A stretch of 64,000 nt of DNA from assembly GCA_964419605.1 (NCBI GenBank), contig CAYQQM010000017.1, forward strand, positions 5,189 through 69,188, written 5' to 3'. Shown here in pieces: positions 58,485 through 64,000 of this stretch; the stretch's first letter is position 1; the number at the start of each line of letters is the position of its first letter. Below the pieces are notes generated by a model, which made no database searches, had not been told where the DNA came from, and was given only the letters and a program-made list of their open reading frames with translations. The position numbers and the translations under genes were made by a program. This DNA is from JABFXX01 sp964419605. GTDB taxonomy: Bacteria > Myxococcota_A > Polyangia > Haliangiales > Haliangiaceae.

Positions 58485-60185
58485 ATGGAGCCTCAAACCG
58501 GGCCCCAACCAGCAGACCCAATTATTGGGCAAACCATCGGCAATTATCTGGTAATTCAGAAGTTGGGCGAAGGTGGGATGGGGACGGTTTACCTCGGTGA
58601 ACACCCCACGATTGGTAAGCGGGTGGCGCTCAAGATTCTCCATCCGGAGTTCTCGACCGATACGGAGGTTACCGAACGGTTCTTTACCGAAGCTCGGGCG
58701 GTCAATGCGATCGCACACCCCAACATTGTCGACATCGTCGACTACGGAGTGATCGAGCAGGGTGACCACGGTAGGCGCCTGGTGTACATCACCATGGAGT
58801 ACCTCCAGGGCCAAACGCTGGCGGAGACGTTGCGCGCCGAGGCGCCCTTGTCGCCGGAACGTGCGTTTTCAATCACGATCCAAGTCGCAAGCGCACTGGC
58901 GGCATCGCACCGGTGCAACATTGTGCATCGCGATCTAAAGCCAGACAACATCATGCTCACGTCGCGAGGGGGAGAGCAGGAGGTCGTCAAGCTTCTCGAT
59001 TTTGGCATCGCAAAGCTGTCGAACGACGGGCAGGTTTCGCGCCGCACTCGCACGGGGTTGGTTCTCGGAACACCCGCGTATATGTCGCCCGAGCAGTGCG
59101 AGGGCAGTGCGAGCGTTGATCAGCGCGCCGACGTATACGCGTTGGGCATCTGTCTGTATGAGATGTTGGTGGGCCGCGTGCCGTTCGTCGGAGACAGCTA
59201 CGGCGAGGTGCTTGTGCAACACCTTACTCAGCTGCCGATTGCACCGTCGCACTACCGGTTGCTTCCGGCCCACGTCGAGCAAGTTGTTGTGAAAGCGCTC
59301 GAGAAGCGGCGCGAACAACGATATCCGACCATGGATGAATTTGCGCGCGCTCTGGCCGATCCGATCGGCTACGTAGAGACTCACGGTGGACTGGGAGAGT
59401 TCCTCTCTCGAGAACTAGCGCCATCGTCAACTCCGGTGCCGCACCGGATTCCCAGTCCGCAGTCGCTGTCCAACCCGCTAATGAGGAGCGCGTCATTTCC
59501 CTCGCTGTCTCTGGGTGTGCCGCCCGCGGGGGGGATTCCGGCTACAAGCGCGATGCTTTCCGGCCCAACCGGTCAGTCGACATCGAGCCGCAGCATGGTG
59601 GGAATTGCAGTGGCTTGCGCGATCGTGGCGGCAGGGGTCGGTGCCGGGCTGTTTTGGTTGCACCAGGCGAGGCTGCGGTCGGCTGCGAAACAAGGTCCGG
59701 TCACCGACATCGTTATGAGCAGTACCAGCGGGAGCGTCGAGGCCGAGGTCACGGGGCCGAAACCGGCTGCCGTTGCAGCCGCACCACGAGGCAGCGCCGC
59801 CTCACTCGGTAGCCGTGGCCCCGTTGCCGCCTCACTTCCCGACCGGGGTGCTGGCGGCGTCAGTACGAGCGTGCGTCGCGAAGAGATGGTTACACTGCAA
59901 GTGAATTCCAATCCCGAAGGCGCTCAGATTTTCCTGAACAATAAGGATACAGGCAGAACCACGTACGCGAAGCTTCAGTTTCCTCGCTCCAAGAAATCTG
60001 CAACCATCACACTTCGGCTCAAGGGATACGAAGACTTTGTGATTCCGCGGTTTGCGCTTGATCGCGACGAGATCACGAAGAGCGTGACCCTACGGCCGGT
60101 AGTGGTAAGGTCGGTGCCCCAGTCGGCGCCCCACAGCACAAGTAGCAGCACTTCCTGCGATACATGTCTCGAGCGGCCTGAGTAA
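58485..60185 (+). CDS. Ser/Thr protein kinase with PEGA domain
   Basis: A 566-residue kinase. The catalytic domain (about 20-290) has LGEGGMGTVYLGEH, Lys in VALKILHPEFSTDTEVTERFF, HRDLKPDN, DFGIAKLS and SPEQ in AYMSPEQCEGSASVDQ. A Ser/Pro/Ala-rich linker leads to a membrane helix near 365-390 (MVGIAVACAIVAAGVGAGLFWL). The C-terminal PEGA domain (EEMVTLQVNSNPEGAQIFLNN, TYAKLQFPRSKKSATI) ends in a Ser/Cys tail. Its residues around ALKILHPE and DFGI are close to those of the 56305-57708 kinase, so the two may be paralogues. Promoter-like ATAGTACT/TAGTATAT lies before it. Followed by a TPR protein gene. Confidence 0.95.
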   Translation: MEPQTGPQPADPIIGQTIGNYLVIQKLGEGGMGTVYLGEHPTIGKRVALKILHPEFSTDTEVTERFFTEARAVNAIAHPNIVDIVDYGVIEQGDHGRRLVYITMEYLQGQTLAETLRAEAPLSPERAFSITIQVASALAASHRCNIVHRDLKPDNIMLTSRGGEQEVVKLLDFGIAKLSNDGQVSRRTRTGLVLGTPAYMSPEQCEGSASVDQRADVYALGICLYEMLVGRVPFVGDSYGEVLVQHLTQLPIAPSHYRLLPAHVEQVVVKALEKRREQRYPTMDEFARALADPIGYVETHGGLGEFLSRELAPSSTPVPHRIPSPQSLSNPLMRSASFPSLSLGVPPAGGIPATSAMLSGPTGQSTSSRSMVGIAVACAIVAAGVGAGLFWLHQARLRSAAKQGPVTDIVMSSTSGSVEAEVTGPKPAAVAAAPRGSAASLGSRGPVAASLPDRGAGGVSTSVRREEMVTLQVNSNPEGAQIFLNNKDTGRTTYAKLQFPRSKKSATITLRLKGYEDFVIPRFALDRDEITKSVTLRPVVVRSVPQSAPHSTSSSTSCDTCLERPE

Positions 60186-60248
60186 TCGACGGACTACCGA
60201 ATGAACAAAGCGAACTACGTTGTGCCGGGCTCCTCGAGTTTTGTCAAA

Positions 60249-61301
60249 ATGCGTATGCGATCGGCCTCAGTGTGGATTCTGCTGGGTTTGACCGCGATTG
60301 CGGGCGCAGATCCGAGGTCGGCGGAGGACTGGTACAAAGAGGGCGAGACGCAATACAATCTAGGCAATTTCGATCGAGCGGCCGAAGCGTTTAAGCAGGG
60401 TTACGCCGTCGAAACCGCGGAAAGCAAAAAGGCGGCCTACCTGTACAATGTTGCTCAGGCGTATCGACAGGGCAAGCGCTGCAAGGACGCGGCCTTTTTC
60501 TATAAGCGCTACCTGTCGCTCAAAGAGCAGGACACGGTAAAGCCTCTACGGGCAGAACGGCGCACTGAAATCGAGGGATGGATTACCGAGCTTCAGGAGT
60601 GCGAAAAGGCCCAGGCGCTGATCGCGGCGAAACCCCCGGATGCGACCCTACTGCCGGAGGGTACAGATTCGACAAAAGCTCGCAGTAGTGGTTCATCGCG
60701 ATCTTCCACCGGGGAGAATGCGGAAGGTACGAATGAAGAAAGTGGTGCATGGGGGCAGGACTCGCCGAGCCCCAGCCTACTATCCGTGCGCGCGGCGGGC
60801 GGTGGAAGCAAGATTCACATTGGATCCCGCGATGTACCAATTCAGGCAACGTTGGCAATGTTTGCCGGGTATCCGATCAAGCTGACGGATCACCTGGTGC
60901 TGGATTTGGGCGTGGCCGCAACATTGACGCCGCTTCCCTACGCGATTGGCGACGCGAGCAAGACCGCGCTGCTGACATCGGCCCTGGGAGACTTCGGACT
61001 CACATACGCGTTTGGATCGACCCTTGCCATACGAGCTGACCTGGGGATTGGCGCGTTGATCTTCAGCAACATGGGCGAACTCGGAAATCCGTTCACGGTC
61101 AATATGGCACCAACGACGGGCGCGCTTACGATGTTGGCGGGTCGGGGGGCGCTCTCGGTAGACCTAGCGATCACTCCGAGCCTTATCGTCACGCTTACGC
61201 CGCTGGCCTACTCGTATAGTCCGCCGAAGGCGGGACTCCTCGACGAAATCAAGTCGATTCAGCGCTTCGATCTTACGCTTGGGATCGGCTATCGCATGTA
61301 G
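60249..61301 (+). CDS. Exported TPR protein of the kinase operon
   Basis: A 350-residue protein with a signal peptide (RSASVWILLGLTAIAGA-DP). The N-terminal mature part has TPR repeats: EDWYKEGETQYNLGNFDRAAEAFKQGY, YLYNVAQAYRQGKRCKDAAFFYKRYL. After a Ser/Thr-rich linker (~150-185) comes a ~170-residue beta-rich part with alternating residues (IQATLAMFAGYPIKLTDHLVLDLGVAATL, GFGLTYAFGSTLAIRADLGIGAL region), ending ..LGIGYRM, which suggests a small outer-membrane barrel. Start at 60249 gives the best signal; 60201 would extend the N-region by 16. It lies 63 nt after the kinase gene and 16 nt before the next gene. Confidence 0.72.
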   Translation: MRMRSASVWILLGLTAIAGADPRSAEDWYKEGETQYNLGNFDRAAEAFKQGYAVETAESKKAAYLYNVAQAYRQGKRCKDAAFFYKRYLSLKEQDTVKPLRAERRTEIEGWITELQECEKAQALIAAKPPDATLLPEGTDSTKARSSGSSRSSTGENAEGTNEESGAWGQDSPSPSLLSVRAAGGGSKIHIGSRDVPIQATLAMFAGYPIKLTDHLVLDLGVAATLTPLPYAIGDASKTALLTSALGDFGLTYAFGSTLAIRADLGIGALIFSNMGELGNPFTVNMAPTTGALTMLAGRGALSVDLAITPSLIVTLTPLAYSYSPPKAGLLDEIKSIQRFDLTLGIGYRM

Positions 61302-61317
61302 CGACAGGACTGCTGCC

Positions 61318-62004
61318 ATGAAGAAATGCCCGTATTGCGCGGAAGAGATTCAAGACCAGGCAATCAAGTGCCGGTTCTGCGGGTCTGCGTTGTCGCCGCC
61401 GGGGACCAGCAGCGATGCGCAGGGGGATTCGAGCACTTCCGCTGTGCTGGCGACTGCGAGCGCGGCGGAAGCGTTGCGGCGGCCGTTTGTTGGGGGCGCG
61501 GCTGCGGACGTCGAGAGGCGAACGATCTACGAAGGAAGTCCGTCGTGGAAGGCGTTCCTCCGCTATTACGCGATCGTTGGCTTTGCAGCTGCCCTGGCCA
61601 TCGCGGTTTTGCTAGTGGTCCACGGCAAGGATTCCACGACGCCGACCAAGGCGATTGATGTTGGCGCACCGATTGCCGCGGCAGTGCTGGCTTGGGCCGG
61701 GCTCTGGCTGTATCGCAAGTCGATTAAGGTGCGCGTTACCACCACAGCGATCGAATTTGAACGCGGTGTGCTGTCGAAGCGCATCGATGTGCTTCACTTG
61801 TGGCGCGTGCGCGATTTGGCGTACAAGCAACATTTCATTGATCGGATTCTTGGGATCGCACATGTCGAGGTAATGGCTCAGGATCAAACGACTCCGGTGC
61901 TCGAGATTGTAGGCATGCCGGCATCGCGCGAGCTGTTCGAACAGCTGCGCGACTCCATAGAGATTCAGCGCCAGGCAAAGAATGTGTTTGGCGTGATCAG
62001 TTGA
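61318..62004 (+). CDS. Zinc-ribbon and bPH_2-like membrane protein
   Basis: A 228-residue protein. The N-terminus is a zinc ribbon (KCPYCAEEIQDQAIKCRFCGS, residues 3-23: C-x2-C ... C-x2-C). Two hydrophobic helices at ~80-102 and ~110-130 (YYAIVGFAAALAIAVLLVVHG, GAPIAAAVLAWAGLWLYRK) are followed by a bacterial PH domain (IEFERGVLSKRIDVLHLWRVRDLAYKQHFIDRILGIAHVEVM) of the bPH_2 type (YdbS-like). It may sense or bind lipid at the membrane with the ribbon in the cytoplasm. The start at 61318 is fixed by MKKCPYC. Fourth gene of the 58.5-62 kb unit. Confidence 0.85.
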   Translation: MKKCPYCAEEIQDQAIKCRFCGSALSPPGTSSDAQGDSSTSAVLATASAAEALRRPFVGGAAADVERRTIYEGSPSWKAFLRYYAIVGFAAALAIAVLLVVHGKDSTTPTKAIDVGAPIAAAVLAWAGLWLYRKSIKVRVTTTAIEFERGVLSKRIDVLHLWRVRDLAYKQHFIDRILGIAHVEVMAQDQTTPVLEIVGMPASRELFEQLRDSIEIQRQAKNVFGVIS

Positions 62005-62034
62005 CCTTGCGCCATTCTGCCGCTTGCCCGGGGC

Positions 62035-62292
62035 CTATAGCCCTGCCTTAGACAATTCTGTAGCAAGCGAGTCCATTGCGGCCGCCAGGGTTGGATGGTC
62101 GGTTACAAACGAGCCGTAGGCCTCGCGCAGCTTGTGGCGGAGAGATTCGTAGTGCGGCTTGTGCTCGGGGTCGAGCAAAACGGTCTCGAGTTGGCGCTTG
62201 ATCGCATCGACCTGCGCAGTGGGAGTGCTTTGGGCTTCGCCGAGTTGGGAGCGGACGGCTTTGACGCCCTCAAGGACCGATGGTGTGGGCAT
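62035..62292 (-). CDS. DUF4404-like small protein
   Basis: An 85-residue helical protein: LEGVKAVRSQLGEAQSTPTAQVDAIKRQLETVLLD, then YESLRHKLREAYGSFVTDHPTLAAAMDSLATELSKAGL. The pattern of leucines and the ...HPTLAAAMDSLATELS end suggest DUF4404, a small cytoplasmic family of unknown role. Start ATG at 62292; the frame upstream has different, Arg-rich composition. Convergent with the previous gene, 30 bp apart. Confidence 0.6.
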   Translation of the reverse strand: MPTPSVLEGVKAVRSQLGEAQSTPTAQVDAIKRQLETVLLDPEHKPHYESLRHKLREAYGSFVTDHPTLAAAMDSLATELSKAGL

Positions 62293-62671
62293 GTCGTTGC
62301 GACTATGGCACAAACCCGAGGCGGGCGCGGCGAACATCGCGCGAAGTGCGCCGCGGGCTTCTCGTACATGTCCACATGTTTTCAGTGGGTTAGGCCCCCT
62401 AGCTATAGGCAGTTTGAAACGATTTGCAGATCGAGACGCAACGAGTTTGACCTTTGACGATGACTCGAACGTTGACCTTGACGGCAACGTTCGACTTCGA
62501 CCCCACCGTGAACCTCGGCCTTGACCTCGTCGAGGGGTCCAGCACGGCGGTGCAGGTCAAGGGTGGAGTCATCGTCATACGTCGCCGTCAACCTCAACGG
62601 TGGAGTCAAGGATCAAGTTAAGCTCAACGAATTCATACTATTGATGTTTCTCTTAACTTACTGGCATGGGT
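62293..62671. other. Stretch without a gene, with an inverted repeat
   Basis: No protein-coding signal is convincing. The stretch is unusually rich in TTGAC and GTCAA words (about ten occurrences on the two strands) and contains a ~24-bp imperfect inverted repeat (listed separately). Composition changes towards A/T at 62630-62660. Confidence 0.4.
62455..62577. repeat. Imperfect inverted repeat with a 75-bp loop
   Basis: Arm 62455-62478 (TGACGATGACTC, 6 bp, TGACCT) is matched in reverse by 62554-62577: AGGTCA, 6 bp, GAGTCATCGTCA. By eye 21 of 24 positions pair. No transposase is near. It could be a structured RNA, a decayed small mobile element, or a remnant of a repeat. Confidence 0.45.

Positions 62672-64000
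<1,329 letters not shown>

Overview
The window is GC-rich and gene-dense. It looks like a chromosome segment from a predatory or soil-type deltaproteobacterium, most likely Myxococcota. This is an inference from gene content: three eukaryote-like Ser/Thr kinases with a C-terminal membrane anchor, sigma-54 activators (one with an FHA domain), a bacterial SUI1 protein, many lipoproteins, PEGA and TPR envelope proteins, a DUF1549/DUF1501 pair, an ExbB-ExbD-ExbD set and a stand-alone mutase subunit. No rRNA, tRNA, CRISPR array, prophage or complete insertion sequence was seen.

Layout. 1-3.1 kb: the end of a Tex-type S1 protein, a Uma2 remnant and an orphan MoxR/RavA-type AAA ATPase. 3.1-3.9 kb: an AbrB/PIN toxin-antitoxin pair with a palindrome-rich operator. 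4.0-7.3 kb: a sigma-54 response regulator overlapping its histidine kinase. 7.4-12.8 kb: a beta-propeller-repeat lipoprotein, a GGDEF remnant, then a haem-motif lipoprotein, a small lipoprotein and a Tat-exported DUF1501 protein. 12.8-17.4 kb: an FHA/sigma-54 activator overlapping a Ser/Thr kinase, divergent from two envelope genes. 17.4-23.4 kb: a probable six-gene operon, PilZ-J-TPR protein, lidless Hsp70, GbsR-type regulator, ABC ATPase and two permeases. 23.5-27.8 kb: hemE, hemG, a lipoprotein and an Rsm22-type methyltransferase, all overlapping. 27.8-35.2 kb: a tandem pair of unrecognised paralogues, a cupin, three envelope TPR/PEGA genes and a divergent TPR/winged-helix regulator. 35.3-38.4 kb: a lipoprotein, a glycosyltransferase and an outer-membrane barrel. 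38.4-44.1 kb: accessory stretch with a RAYT transposase and hairpin repeats, HigBA, a flavin oxidase, a YbjN protein and a decayed ATPase. 44.1-48.9 kb: murein endopeptidase, tandem VOC protein, a protein with two PARP-type zinc fingers and a trypsin-like protease. 49.1-53.1 kb: ExbB/TolQ, two ExbD/TolR proteins and a large HEAT-like lipoprotein. 53.1-62.3 kb: LamG lipoprotein, YgiQ radical SAM protein, two Ser/Thr kinases either side of a SUI1 gene that carries in-frame repeats, a TPR protein and a zinc-ribbon/PH protein. 62.7-64 kb: an acyl-CoA mutase subunit that runs off the edge.

How the genes fit together. The main themes are phospho-signalling to sigma-54 promoters (two independent modules), envelope assembly and energised transport, and translationally coupled operons with 4-nt GTGA or ATGA overlaps. 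The best candidates for something undescribed are the PilZ-J-TPR/lidless-Hsp70 operon linked to an ABC exporter, the in-frame palindromic repeats in the SUI1 gene, the tandem 27.8-28.8 kb protein family, the double PARP-finger protein and the RAYT with its surrounding hairpins.
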